In this document: positions 35,964 to 44,540 of the stretch, in pieces
How positions within the stretch are numbered: the stretch's first letter is position 1
How the letters are laid out: every line of letters begins with the position of its first letter
Assembly (NCBI RefSeq): GCF_000759435.1
Contig: NZ_JRJG01000050.1
Location: 16,710 to 80,709, forward strand
Direction: 5' to 3'
Origin: Hoeflea sp. BAL378
GTDB taxonomy: Bacteria; Pseudomonadota; Alphaproteobacteria; Rhizobiales; Rhizobiaceae
DNA: 64,000 nt
Notes under the pieces: model-generated
Database searches by the model: none
What the model saw: only the letters and a program-made list of their open reading frames with translations
What the model was told of the DNA's origin: nothing
Position numbers and translations under genes: made by a program

Positions 35964-37580
35964 ATGGAAACCGCAATCCTGTTTGTGCTCGTTCTGGGCC
36001 TGTTGTTCGCCGGCGTGCCGGTGGCGGTGTCGCTGGGGCTGTCGTCGATCATCCTGATCGCCTTCTTCTCCAATGATTCCATGTCCTCGGTGGCGATCCA
36101 GCTTTTCACCGCCTCGCAGAACTACACCCTGCTCGCCATCCCGTTCTTCGTGCTCGCCTCGGCCTTCATGTCGACGGGCGGGGTGGCCAAGCGCATCATC
36201 CGCTTCGCCATCGCGACGGTGGGGCATTTCCGCGGCGGGCTGGCCATGGCGAGCGTGCTCGCCTGCATGCTGTTCGCGGCTCTGTCGGGATCGTCGCCCG
36301 CCACCGTGGTCGCCATCGGCACCATCGCCATCGCCGGCATGCGGCAGGTGGGCTATTCCAAGGAATTCGCCGCGGGCATCATCGCCAATGCCGGCACGTT
36401 GGGCATTCTCATTCCGCCCTCGATCGTCATGGTGGTCTATGCGGCGGCAACGGACGTGTCGGTGGGGCGGATGTTCCTGGCCGGCGTGATCCCGGGCATC
36501 CTCGCCGGGCTGATGCTGATGCTCGCCATCTATGTCGTGGCGCGCGTCAAGGGGCTTCCCTCCGAGCCCTGGCGCGGCTTCGGCGAGATCGTCGCCGGCG
36601 GCAAGGACGCCGGATGGGGTCTGTTCCTGATCATCATCATCATCGGCGGCATCTATGGCGGCGTGTTCACGCCGACGGAAGCGGCCGCGGTGGCGGCGGT
36701 CTATTCCTTCTTCATCGCCATCTTCGTCTATCGCGACATGGGGCCGATGGCGGGCATCCGGTGGATCAGCGACACCGATTCCCGCGCCAGCCGGGCGGGG
36801 TTCTCCGGTCTCGTCTACGCCGTGGCCTTCTATTTCGTCTGGATGATCCTGTCGTTCTTCGCCACCAGCGAGTCCGAGACAGTCACCTTCTCCGGCCGGT
36901 CCAATCTCGGCCTGGCGATCTCGCTCGCGATCATGGTGGGCTACATCGCCTGGCGCGGCGACAGGGGCTTGGCCGGGGTGCCTTCGGCGCTGGTCGCTGG
37001 CCTGCCGATCTGGGGACGGAACCTCAAGCTGATGGGCCGCAATTTCGGGCGCGCGTTCTTCAACGAGGACACCCGCAAGGTGATGATCGATGCGTCCAGG
37101 ACGACGATCATGCTGATGTTCATCATCGTCAACGCGCTGCTGTTTGCCCATGTGCTCACCTCGGAGCGGATCCCCGACGCCATCACCGAACTCATGCTCG
37201 GCTACGGCTTCACCTGGTTCACCTTCCTGATCGCGGTCAACATCCTGCTGCTGATCGGCGGGCAGTTCATGGAGCCGTCCGGCCTGCTTCTCATCGTGGC
37301 GCCGGTGGTGTTCCCGATCGCCATGGAGCTGGGCGTCGATCCGGTGCATCTCGGCATCATCATGGTGGTCAACATGGAGATCGGCATGATCACGCCGCCG
37401 ATCGGGCTGAACCTCTTCGTTACCTCCGGGATCACCGGCATGAGCCTGGTGCAGGTGGTGCGCGCGGCGATGCCGTTCGTCGCGGTGCTGTTCGTGTTCC
37501 TGATCATCATCACCTACGTCCCGTTGCTGTCGACCTGGCTGCCCTACAGCCTGATGGGGCCGGAGATCGTCAACAGATAG
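35964..37580 (+). CDS. dctM: TRAP transporter large permease DctM
   Basis: 538 residues and about 13 membrane spans, longer than the classical 425-residue DctM because of an insert near residues 270-360 with extra spans and a soluble loop, as seen in the longer DctM subgroup. Typical motifs are LLFAGVPVAVSLGLSS, ALSGSSPATVVAIGTIAIAGMRQVGYSKEFAAGIIANAGTLGILIPPSI and MEIGMITPPIGLNLFVTSGI. It is the ion-coupled transport subunit and last gene of the operon, followed by an intrinsic terminator. Confidence 0.94.
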   Translation: METAILFVLVLGLLFAGVPVAVSLGLSSIILIAFFSNDSMSSVAIQLFTASQNYTLLAIPFFVLASAFMSTGGVAKRIIRFAIATVGHFRGGLAMASVLACMLFAALSGSSPATVVAIGTIAIAGMRQVGYSKEFAAGIIANAGTLGILIPPSIVMVVYAAATDVSVGRMFLAGVIPGILAGLMLMLAIYVVARVKGLPSEPWRGFGEIVAGGKDAGWGLFLIIIIIGGIYGGVFTPTEAAAVAAVYSFFIAIFVYRDMGPMAGIRWISDTDSRASRAGFSGLVYAVAFYFVWMILSFFATSESETVTFSGRSNLGLAISLAIMVGYIAWRGDRGLAGVPSALVAGLPIWGRNLKLMGRNFGRAFFNEDTRKVMIDASRTTIMLMFIIVNALLFAHVLTSERIPDAITELMLGYGFTWFTFLIAVNILLLIGGQFMEPSGLLLIVAPVVFPIAMELGVDPVHLGIIMVVNMEIGMITPPIGLNLFVTSGITGMSLVQVVRAAMPFVAVLFVFLIIITYVPLLSTWLPYSLMGPEIVNR

Positions 37581-37621
37581 GCATTGGGTGGCCTGATCAC
37601 GACAACACCCAAACAGCACTG

Positions 37622-37646
37622 GGGGCGCGTCAAGCGCCCCTTTTTT
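37622..37646 (+). terminator. Intrinsic terminator of the dctPQM operon
   Basis: GGGGCGC (37622-37628) pairs with GCGCCCC (37634-37640) around GTCAA, followed directly by six T residues. It lies 41 nt after the dctM stop. Confidence 0.92.
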
Positions 37647-37766
37647 ATGAGGTCCGAGGAGCGGTGCAAAGCCCGGCGGATCCATCATTTTCTCTGAAGC
37701 CTGGCGTCAGGAAATGTCATGGCAGGCCGGCTTGTGATGGGTGGGGCAGGGTGCCATCATGCCCCC

Positions 37767-38390
37767 ATGATCGACCATATCAACTTCCCGCTCATCCTCG
37801 GCGCGGCGCTGCTTGCGGTTGCGAGCCCCGGGCCTTCAACGCTCGCGATCGCCGGCACCGCGATGGCGCATGGGCGCGCCCAGGCGCTGGCGCTCGTGGC
37901 GGGCATCGTCACCGGCTCCTGGACCTGGTCGATCGCCGCGGCGCTGGGGCTGAGCGCGCTGATGCTCGCCCATGCATGGGTGTTCGAGGTCCTGCGCTAT
38001 CTCGGCGCGGGCTATCTTCTCTATCTCGGCTGGAAAAGCGCGCGCAGCGCCCTGTCGTCCACCCCGCTCAGGCTTCGGTCGGTGACGTCGCGCGACCACC
38101 GGTCAGCCTTCGGCAAGGGGCTCGCCATGCACCTGACCAATCCCAAGGCGATCCTGTTCTTCGGCGCGCTCTATTCGGTCGGGGTGCCGGCGGATGCGAC
38201 GCCGGCCGAGATCGCCTCCGTGGTGGTGGCCGTCGGCATTCAGAGCATGGCGGTGTTTGCCACCTATGCGCTGGTGTTCTCCAATCCCCGGGTCGTCGTG
38301 CTTTACATGCGGCTCAGGCGCTGGTTCGAGGGCGCCTTTGCCTTGGCCTTCGGCTTCGCCGGCCTCAAGCTTCTGACCACCCGAATCTGA
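37767..38390 (+). CDS. LysE/RhtB family amino-acid exporter
   Basis: 207 residues, the family norm. Six hydrophobic segments; the N-terminal signature ASPGPSTLAIAGTAMAHGRAQAL and LTNPKAILFFGALY in the middle are diagnostic of RhtB-type exporters of homoserine, threonine or related amino acids. The ATG at 37767 gives the standard N-terminus; an upstream in-frame start at 37719 would add 16 residues that do not resemble the family. Monocistronic, ended by the terminator at 38528. Confidence 0.88.
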   Translation: MIDHINFPLILGAALLAVASPGPSTLAIAGTAMAHGRAQALALVAGIVTGSWTWSIAAALGLSALMLAHAWVFEVLRYLGAGYLLYLGWKSARSALSSTPLRLRSVTSRDHRSAFGKGLAMHLTNPKAILFFGALYSVGVPADATPAEIASVVVAVGIQSMAVFATYALVFSNPRVVVLYMRLRRWFEGAFALAFGFAGLKLLTTRI

Positions 38391-38527
38391 CCGCTTCCGA
38401 TGCAGGCGCCCTCGGGACTGGGTGCGGGTCAAAACGCGCCATCAATGGTTAAGACTGCGTTAAGGGTTCTGGCGCACTCTGATCATCAGACATGCCAATC
38501 CACTCCTCCCAAGAACGGCATGACGAT

Positions 38528-38558
38528 GAGGGCGGCACCCAGCCGCCCTCGACTTTTT
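38528..38558 (+). terminator. Intrinsic terminator after the RhtB-type gene
   Basis: GAGGGCGGC (38528-38536) pairs perfectly with GCCGCCCTC (38542-38550) around ACCCA, followed by GAC and five T residues. It abuts the end of the convergent aminotransferase gene. Confidence 0.85.
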
Positions 38559-39736
38559 CAGGGCTTCCGGTTCTTCAGGAACTCTCCCATACGCCCGATC
38601 GCCTTTTCGATGTTCTGATCCGAATTGGCGCAGGACACGCGGATATAGCCTTCTCCCAGAACGCCGAAATCCGGCCCGCCGATCAGCGCCACGCCCGCCT
38701 CGTCGAGAAGCGCGTTGGCGAGCGGCTTCGCCTTCCAGCCGGTGGCCGAGATGTTGGGGAAGGCGTAGAACGCGCCCTTGGGCAGCACACAGGAAACGCC
38801 GGGCAGGGCGTTGAGCAGGTCGGTCACCAGCCGGCGGCGGCGATCGAACGCCGTGAGCATCTCGGCCACCGCGTCCTGCGGGCCGTCGATGGCGGCGATG
38901 CCGGCAAATTGCGACGGCGCGTTGACGCAGGACCAGCAATTGACCGCGAGCTTGCGCACATAGCCCACCAGGCTGTCGGGCCAGATCGACCAGCCCATGC
39001 GCCAGCCGGTCATGGCCCAGGTCTTCGACCAGCCGTTGAGCACGATCAGCCGGTCGCGGATTTCGGGATAGCCGAGAAGCGAGGTGTGGCGCTCGCCGTC
39101 ATAGGTCATGACGTCGTAGATCTCGTCGGAGAGGATGGCGACGTCCGGATGCGCGGCAAGCCCGGCCACGAGCTTGTCGATCTCGGCCTTGGGGGTGACG
39201 CCGCCGGTGGGGTTGGCGGGTGAATTGAGGATCAAGAGCCGCGTCTGCGGCGTGATCAGCGCGAGCGTTTCCTCGGCGGAGAAGGCAAAGCCGTTCTCCT
39301 CGCGCATCGGCACGGGGATTGGCCGCGCGCCGACATGCTCGATCATCGAGCGGTAGATCGGAAAGCCGGGATCGGGATAGAGGATGTCGACGCCCGGTTC
39401 GCCCAGCATGCGGATGGCGGCATACATAGTCGGCTTTCCGCCGGGCATGATCATCACCGAGTCCGGGGAGATCTCGACGCCGGTCATCGACAGAGTGCGC
39501 CGGCACACGGCCTCCCGCGTCGCCAGCAGGCCGTTTGCGGGCGTGTAGCCGTGATGGCCGTCGCGCAGCGCCTTGACCGCGGCCTCGACGATGTGGCCGG
39601 GCGTCTTGAAGTCCGGCTGGCCGATGCCGAGGTTGACGATGTCGCGGCCCTGATTGGCGAGCGCCGTGGCGCGGGCGAGCACGGCGAAGGCGTTTTCCTC
39701 GCCGATGCGATCGAAAGCGGCGACTGGCTGGATCAT
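38558..39736 (-). CDS. Pyridoxal-phosphate aminotransferase, class I/II
   Basis: 392 residues, fold type I aspartate-aminotransferase superfamily. Substrate and cofactor motifs are IVNLGIGQPDFKTP, GGKPTMYAAIRMLGEPGVDILYPDPGFPIY, LNSPANPTGGV, the PLP-Lys in VLNGWSKTWAMTGWRMGW and the carboxylate-binding Arg in YIRVSCANS. The wording is closest to the AspC/arginine-pyruvate-like group, but the amino donor cannot be deduced. The start ATG at 39736 fits homology. The GNAT operon is divergent, 85 bp away. Confidence 0.88.
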   Translation of the reverse strand: MIQPVAAFDRIGEENAFAVLARATALANQGRDIVNLGIGQPDFKTPGHIVEAAVKALRDGHHGYTPANGLLATREAVCRRTLSMTGVEISPDSVMIMPGGKPTMYAAIRMLGEPGVDILYPDPGFPIYRSMIEHVGARPIPVPMREENGFAFSAEETLALITPQTRLLILNSPANPTGGVTPKAEIDKLVAGLAAHPDVAILSDEIYDVMTYDGERHTSLLGYPEIRDRLIVLNGWSKTWAMTGWRMGWSIWPDSLVGYVRKLAVNCWSCVNAPSQFAGIAAIDGPQDAVAEMLTAFDRRRRLVTDLLNALPGVSCVLPKGAFYAFPNISATGWKAKPLANALLDEAGVALIGGPDFGVLGEGYIRVSCANSDQNIEKAIGRMGEFLKNRKP

Positions 39737-39821
39737 GGGTGCTTTTTCCTGTCCGGGGTGGTTGTGTTGTCGAGGCAACTCATGTCCTATCCCGGCGCGA
39801 ATTTCAATTCAGGCAGAACAA

Positions 39822-40499
39822 ATGCGCGACTTGAGCAACTGGAAACCCTGCCCGGCGCCCGAGGGATTCTCGGTCACGGGGCGGTATGTGATGATCGAGC
39901 CGTTCCGGCGCGAGGCGCACGAGGCGGCGTTGTGGGAGGCCCTTGGCGGGGCAGGCATCAACGAGCTCATCCGCTATTTCCCGAACGGGCCCTACGAGGC
40001 GGCCGGCGAGCTGGCCGACTGGCTTGAGGCCAATGGCCGGGCCGGGGTGGTGGTCTGCGTGTTCCGCAGCCGCCGCACCGGCGACATTGTCGGCATGGCC
40101 TCGCTGATGCGGGCCGACCCGGCCAATGGCGTGGTCGAGGTCGGCGCGGTCGCCCACGGCGCGGCGATGGCGCGGACGCCGATGGCGACGGAAGCGCACT
40201 ATCTGATGGCCAGGCATGTGTTCGAGGATCTCGGCTACCGCCGCTACGAATGGAAATGCCACAACGAGAACGCGCCTTCCAAGGTCGCCGCGGTCCGCCT
40301 CGGCTTCACGTTCGAAGGCCTGTTCCGCCAGCACATCATCTCCAAGGGGGGCAACCGCGACACGGCCTGGTTCTCGATGATCGACGGGGAATGGCCGGCG
40401 CTCGGGCAGGCCTTCGAAGCATGGCTCGACCCCGCCAATTTCGATATTGACGGCCGGCAGATAAGCCGGCTGGAGGAGAAGAGGGGGGCAGGGCGATGA
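39822..40499 (+). CDS. GNAT family N-acetyltransferase, RimJ/RimL type
   Basis: 225 residues. The pattern (CPAPEGFSVTGRYVMIEPFR, then EVGAVAHGAAMARTPMATEAHYLMARHVFEDLGYRRYEWKCHNENAPSKVAAVRLGFTFEGLFRQHIISKGGNRDTAWFSM) is the RimJ/RimL-like group that acetylates small amines or protein N-termini with acetyl-CoA. The ATG at 39822 starts the homologous region; a longer open frame upstream overlaps the aminotransferase and is not used. It overlaps the next GNAT gene by 4 bp (ATGA). Confidence 0.85.
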   Translation: MRDLSNWKPCPAPEGFSVTGRYVMIEPFRREAHEAALWEALGGAGINELIRYFPNGPYEAAGELADWLEANGRAGVVVCVFRSRRTGDIVGMASLMRADPANGVVEVGAVAHGAAMARTPMATEAHYLMARHVFEDLGYRRYEWKCHNENAPSKVAAVRLGFTFEGLFRQHIISKGGNRDTAWFSMIDGEWPALGQAFEAWLDPANFDIDGRQISRLEEKRGAGR

Positions 40500-40972
40500 T
40501 CCATCTCCGGCGCGCCAGGGCCGATGAACGCCAAGTCCTCGAGGATTTCCAGCACGCGGCCTATGCGCGCACCGAAACCGCGGTGGGCGCGCGGGCGATC
40601 CCGCTCGAATGGGACTATGGCGCGATCCTCGAGGACTGCGAGGTCTGGTTCGACGAGGACGCCGACGGGCTGCACGGAGTCCTGATCCTGCGGGCGATGC
40701 CGGACCGGCTGTTCCTCGAATCGATCGCCACCGCGCCGGCGGCCGCCGGCTCCGGCCGCGGCCGGCTGCTGCTTGCGGCCACCTTCGATCGGGCGCGGGA
40801 GTTGGGCTTCGACCGGGTCGGGCTGATCACCAACAGCCTCAACCCGGCGCTTGCATGGTACAAGAGGGCGGGCTTCACGGTCGACCAGGAAGACCCCAGG
40901 CCCGGCCGGGTGGTGCTTCACCTGTCGGCGCGCGTGCCGGAACCCGGTCAGGATCGGGAAGGAGACGTTTGA
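40496..40972 (+). CDS. GNAT family N-acetyltransferase
   Basis: 158 residues. MIHLRRARADERQVLEDF opens a typical GNAT fold; the acetyl-CoA pyrophosphate loop appears as APAAAGSGRGRLLLAA and the C-terminal LGLI/NPALAWYKRAGFTVDQED block is standard. The substrate is unknown. It is translationally coupled to the previous GNAT. Its stop overlaps a possible 28-codon ORF (TGATG). Confidence 0.83.
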   Translation: MIHLRRARADERQVLEDFQHAAYARTETAVGARAIPLEWDYGAILEDCEVWFDEDADGLHGVLILRAMPDRLFLESIATAPAAAGSGRGRLLLAATFDRARELGFDRVGLITNSLNPALAWYKRAGFTVDQEDPRPGRVVLHLSARVPEPGQDREGDV

Positions 40973-41058
40973 TGGATGTGGAGAGCAAGCCTATGGACAC
41001 TGCCTTGGACGGCCATCCGCTCGGATGCGTGCGCGCGGCGCGTGGAGCAGGATCATGA
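40972..41058 (+). CDS. Possible 28-residue coupled small ORF
   Basis: ATG at 40972 overlaps the preceding stop as TGATG, and its own stop at 41056-41058 overlaps the next start as ATGA. A strong GGAAGGAG site lies 7 nt before its ATG. The peptide starts MDVESKPMDT and ends RAARGAGS; it has one Cys and no membrane segment. It may be a real microprotein or merely a translational relay carrying ribosomes to the membrane-protein start 83 nt later. No homologue is known to me. Confidence 0.42.
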   Translation: MDVESKPMDTALDGHPLGCVRAARGAGS

Positions 41059-41276
41059 GTGAGCGCGGGACTTCCAACCGCTCGTCCGCGATCGCGGCCG
41101 CCGTCATTCTCGGCGTCACCGGGGTCGTGTTCTACTACATGCCGGCGATGATGATGGGCCTGTCCGAAATCTCGCCCTGGCTGTCCTATGCGGTGGGCAT
41201 CTTCTTCGTGCTCGCCTTCTTCGCGGTGTTCTGGATTCGCGGCAAGCGGCAGCAGAACCGCAGCGACAAGCCGTAG
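41055..41276 (+). CDS. Small two-span membrane protein, unknown
   Basis: 73 residues with two hydrophobic segments (SSAIAAAVILGVTGVVFYYMPAMMM and LSYAVGIFFVLAFFAVFWI) and a basic C-terminus (RGKRQQNRSDK), so both ends are predicted cytoplasmic. The start overlaps the upstream small ORF stop as ATGA. I do not recognise a family. It is the last gene of the GNAT operon, facing the NicO-type gene 10 bp away. Confidence 0.65.
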   Translation: MSERGTSNRSSAIAAAVILGVTGVVFYYMPAMMMGLSEISPWLSYAVGIFFVLAFFAVFWIRGKRQQNRSDKP

Positions 41277-41286
41277 CTGATCTGGG

Positions 41287-42342
41287 TCAGGCCTGCAGCG
41301 AGGCCGCAAGCAGCAGCAGTCCCAGCGCCATGACGGTAGCCGCGCCGAGGATCTCGATGATCGTGCCGACATGGCCGCCCATCGATGCGCCGGCCAGGCG
41401 CACTGCGGCGCCCTTGGCCATGACTGCGAGCGTCGCCAGCGCCGAGACGGTGATCGCCGTGCCGACCGCCATGGCGAAGGCCGAGACGATGCCCGCGAGC
41501 CACAATCCGTTCAGCATCGAGAAGGTCAGCACGATCAATGCGCCCGAGCAGGGCCTGAGGCCCACGGCCATCACGGCGGCCCAGGCTTCGCGCAGGCTGA
41601 ACGTGTCGCCGGAGATCAGCGCCGGATCGGGAGCATGGGCGTGGCCGCAGGTGGCGCACACCTCGCCCTCCGGATGGTGATGATCATGGCCATGGCCATG
41701 GTCGTGGTGGTGGTCGTGATGATGATGGTCGTGGTGATGGTGGTCGTCGTGATGGCCGTGCGGCACTCCGGCGGCGGCCAGCGCAAGCGGCTGGCTCACG
41801 CGCAGGGAGAGGAGCTTGCGGCTGAGCAGCCAGAAGCCGAAGGCGGCGATCAGCGCGTAACTGGCGATCTCCATGAAATGGGTCGTCTCGGTCATGGAAA
41901 CCGACAGGCCGCGCAACAGGTAATAGGCGGCGCCCACCACTGCCACCGCCGTGGCCGCCTGCAGCAGCGAGGACAGGACCGCCAGCAGCACGCCGCGCCG
42001 GAGCGCCACCTCGTTGGCGATCATGTAGGAGGAGATCACCGCCTTGCCGTGGCCGGGGCCGGCGGCGTGAAACACGCCATAGAGGAAGGACAGGCTGACC
42101 AGACCCCACATCTGCCAGGGATCGGTGCGCATGGCCTTGAGGGAGTCTGTCAGGGCCCGGTAGAATCCCTGCTGCTGCTGATTGATCCAGTGCAGGAACG
42201 AGCCGCCGAAGCCCGTTGGCGCGAAGGAGGGTTCGGCCGAGCCGATACCGAGCGACGACTGGGCCTGCGCCGCGCCGGCAAGAAGCACCATCCCGATGGC
42301 CGTGACAAGCAACAGGCGCGAGGAGATCCGGCTCATTCGCAT
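41287..42342 (-). CDS. Nickel/cobalt exporter, NicO/RcnA family
   Basis: 351 residues with six to seven membrane spans. The metal site motif FHAAGPGHGKAVISSYM (about 91-107) and GLRPCSGALIVLTFSMLNGL are characteristic of the NicO family. Between spans lies a cytoplasmic loop (195-236) that is nearly pure His/Asp, plus CATCGHAHAP, a typical metal-binding insert. It likely exports Ni2+, Co2+ or a similar ion. It overlaps the upstream DUF1007 gene by 10 bp, a partnership seen repeatedly in bacteria. Confidence 0.88.
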   Translation of the reverse strand: MRMSRISSRLLLVTAIGMVLLAGAAQAQSSLGIGSAEPSFAPTGFGGSFLHWINQQQQGFYRALTDSLKAMRTDPWQMWGLVSLSFLYGVFHAAGPGHGKAVISSYMIANEVALRRGVLLAVLSSLLQAATAVAVVGAAYYLLRGLSVSMTETTHFMEIASYALIAAFGFWLLSRKLLSLRVSQPLALAAAGVPHGHHDDHHHHDHHHHDHHHDHGHGHDHHHPEGEVCATCGHAHAPDPALISGDTFSLREAWAAVMAVGLRPCSGALIVLTFSMLNGLWLAGIVSAFAMAVGTAITVSALATLAVMAKGAAVRLAGASMGGHVGTIIEILGAATVMALGLLLLAASLQA

Positions 42343-42989
42343 ACAAGCTCCAGCCGCGTCGCCAGCAGTTTCGACAGGTCGCCGCTGCCGGTCGTCTCGA
42401 AGAAGGCTTCGGTCAAGGAGTCCTGGTTCTGGGCGATGATCTCGTCGAAATCCGGACGCACGACCTCGCGGGCGCAGCGGGCGGTCGCGGCGCCGGTCAC
42501 CGCCATGTCCTCGTCGTTGATGAAATCGAGCGCCGCATACATGGTCGGATCGAACACGCCGACGGCGATCTTGCCCTTGAGCTCAAGATTGTTGGGGATG
42601 AGGGCGAAGAACATCAGCAACTGCCCGTCCTGGTAATCGACCTTGATCGCCTCGGGAAGCGAGACGCCGATGTCCTTACCATTGACCGTGACATTGGTGT
42701 AATAGTCGAATTCGGCCAGCGACTGGGTGACCATGTCGCCGATCTTGGCAAGCTCGCCGGGATCGAGCTGCATGTCGGCATTCTCGTCGAAATCCATGAC
42801 GACGCTCGACGAAAACACCTCGTCGAAGCGCCAGACATTGCGCAGTTCGGTGACGCGGCCGTCCGCCGCGGTTTCAATCTCCAGCCGCGCATCGGCGAAA
42901 ACATGCGGATGCGCCCAGGCCGGCATCGGAGCCAGGAGAGCTGCAAGCACCGCGATGGCCGGCGCTCGCCGAATCAAATTCGTGGTCAT
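42333..42989 (-). CDS. DUF1007 family periplasmic protein, NicO partner
   Basis: 218 residues with a signal peptide (APAIAVLAALLAPMPAWA) and mature start HPHVFADARLEIE, the HPHxF(A/V) motif that defines DUF1007. The N-terminal His pair could bind metal. It is coupled to the NicO gene. In other bacteria this pair is linked to nickel, cobalt or zinc handling; it may act as the periplasmic subunit of the transporter. The start ATG at 42989 was chosen because it gives the signal peptide. Confidence 0.85.
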   Translation of the reverse strand: MTTNLIRRAPAIAVLAALLAPMPAWAHPHVFADARLEIETAADGRVTELRNVWRFDEVFSSSVVMDFDENADMQLDPGELAKIGDMVTQSLAEFDYYTNVTVNGKDIGVSLPEAIKVDYQDGQLLMFFALIPNNLELKGKIAVGVFDPTMYAALDFINDEDMAVTGAATARCAREVVRPDFDEIIAQNQDSLTEAFFETTGSGDLSKLLATRLELVCE

Positions 42990-43095
42990 GGTCCGCCGAT
43001 CGGTTGGTTCGAAAAGTGGCTCTTCCCGTGGCAGCAAATATGGACGAAATTTCGACGGACGCCAGAGCCCGCGGCGACAGGAAGCGCCTCGCGCC

Positions 43096-43989
43096 TCACG
43101 GGCTGGTCTTGAACCACTGGCTCAGGAAATCGACAAAGGCGCGCACCTTGGCCGGCAGATAGCGGCGATGCGGGTAGATCGCATAGATGCCGCGGTCGGT
43201 GAGGAGAAAATCCGAAAGGATCGGCACCAGTGTCCCGCTGTTCTGCCGTTCCTTGAAAATGAAATCGGGCAACACCGCGACCCCAAGCCCGGCCTCGGCC
43301 GCGCGCAGCGCCGCGAGCGGGCTGTTGACCTCGAGGCGGCCGCGCACGGACACCGAGAACACCGATCCGTCCTTGTTCTCGAAAGGCCAGTTGTTGAGCG
43401 TGCGTCCGTTGGTGTCGACGATGCAGGGCATGCCGGAGAGCTGGGATGGATGGGTGATCGGGCCGTGCTGTTCGAGAAATTCGGGCGAGGCGCAGGCAAT
43501 CAGCGAAAAGCCCGAGAGCTTGCGGGCGATCAGCCCGGAATCCTCGAGCCGGGTGATTCGGATCGCCACGTCATAGCCTTCCTCGACCAGGTCGACGAAG
43601 CGGTCGTCGGAAATGATCTCCAGGGTCACGTCCGGATGCGCGACGGCGAAATCGATCAGCGACTGCCCCACGGCCGCGTCGGCGAATGTCCTTGGCGCCG
43701 ACACCCGGATGCGTCCCTTGAGATCCTTGGAGCCTTCGCGCACCAGATCCGACAGGTTGTCGATCTCCTTGAGAATGTCGGAGGCAGTACGGAAATAGGT
43801 GTGGCCGGCTTCGGTGAGCGAGAACTGGCGGGTGGTGCGGTTGAGCAGCAGAGCGCCCAGATCGTCTTCGAGCTCGCGCACATATTTCGACAGCAGCGCC
43901 TTCGAGCGGCCGACCTTGCGCGCGGCGGCGGAAAAGCCCTCGGCCTCGACCACATCGATGAAGGCGCGAATCCGGGTCAACGTGTCCAT
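43096..43989 (-). CDS. LysR family transcriptional regulator
   Basis: 297 residues. N-terminal winged HTH MDTLTRIRAFIDVVEAEGFSAAARKVGRSKALLSKYVRELEDDLG, then a two-lobed effector domain with the CrgA-type wording GRIRVSAPRTFADAAVGQSLIDF and YDVAIRITRLEDSGLIARKL. The start ATG at 43989 is chosen by homology. It is divergent from the ornithine decarboxylase leader and promoter, 123 bp from the predicted -35, so it may regulate it, though its target is not proven. Confidence 0.88.
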   Translation of the reverse strand: MDTLTRIRAFIDVVEAEGFSAAARKVGRSKALLSKYVRELEDDLGALLLNRTTRQFSLTEAGHTYFRTASDILKEIDNLSDLVREGSKDLKGRIRVSAPRTFADAAVGQSLIDFAVAHPDVTLEIISDDRFVDLVEEGYDVAIRITRLEDSGLIARKLSGFSLIACASPEFLEQHGPITHPSQLSGMPCIVDTNGRTLNNWPFENKDGSVFSVSVRGRLEVNSPLAALRAAEAGLGVAVLPDFIFKERQNSGTLVPILSDFLLTDRGIYAIYPHRRYLPAKVRAFVDFLSQWFKTSP

Positions 43990-44111
43990 GGGGGCAGATC
44001 CTTGGGGTTCTCGCCGGACCGGGTCGGGCGCGGGCATTGTCTTTGTAGACTGAACAGTTACCCGATATTCGTTCCGAGAGGGTCTTTTTCAAGGGCGGCT
44101 CGAGAAAACTC

Positions 44112-44140
44112 TTGATTGCGACAGGCGAAGCTCTTATTTC
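44112..44140 (+). promoter_or_regulatory. Candidate sigma-70-type promoter of ornithine decarboxylase
   Basis: TTGATT (44112-44117), a 17-bp spacer, and TATTTC (44135-44140) approximate the -35/-10 consensus. It predicts a transcript start near 44147 and a leader of about 390 nt. Confidence 0.5.
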
Positions 44141-44146
44141 GGTCTT

Positions 44147-44540
44147 GCCCAAAGTCGCACGTGCCTGTGGGTGTCCGCCGACCCTCGATATGGTGAGGAT
44201 TCGGTAAGGTACCTGGAACTAACCCCTCCAGTCGTTTCTCCGGCCAACCGGATGAGCGAGGACATCTTGAAGCAACGACGGTGCGGGCCTTTCTGGTGTC
44301 TGCCGGCTTTCCAACAGCCGGGGTTACTGAAGAGGCACACCTTCATTGCCGGACGTGCGGTCGGGTTCTCCCTCCAATCCAAGGCAGACATGAGCGGATC
44401 ATCGCCTGGCAAGGCGTGGTCCATCGACGCATCAAGCGTCCGCACCGTTGTCCGGTTCCTCCAAAGGCCGGGTTCCGTGGGTGGCCGTACGATGCTCTGT
44501 CTTGATTTGGCCTCTCGCGAGGCCGGGAACGGAGCACCCG
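44147..44540 (+). ncRNA. Structured 5' leader of ornithine decarboxylase (speF-type candidate)
   Basis: This stretch of nearly 400 nt has no convincing ORF but several compact hairpins: CTGGA/TCCAG (about 44213-44231), CCGGCT/AGCCGG (about 44303-44321), GACGC/GCGTC (about 44426-44440), and GGCCTC-TCGC-GAGGCC (44509-44524), the last directly against the ribosome site (44525-44534). Long speF leader RNAs are known upstream of ornithine decarboxylase genes in alphaproteobacteria (Rfam speF), and position and size fit. I could not align it to the covariance model. It is likely a cis-acting polyamine or ornithine control element. Confidence 0.6.

Noticed and set aside
41640..41760. Tandem CAT/CAC-rich repeats that look like a microsatellite
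   Set aside because: They encode the His-rich metal loop of the NicO-type exporter; the same applies to 49990-50125 in the CobW GTPase.
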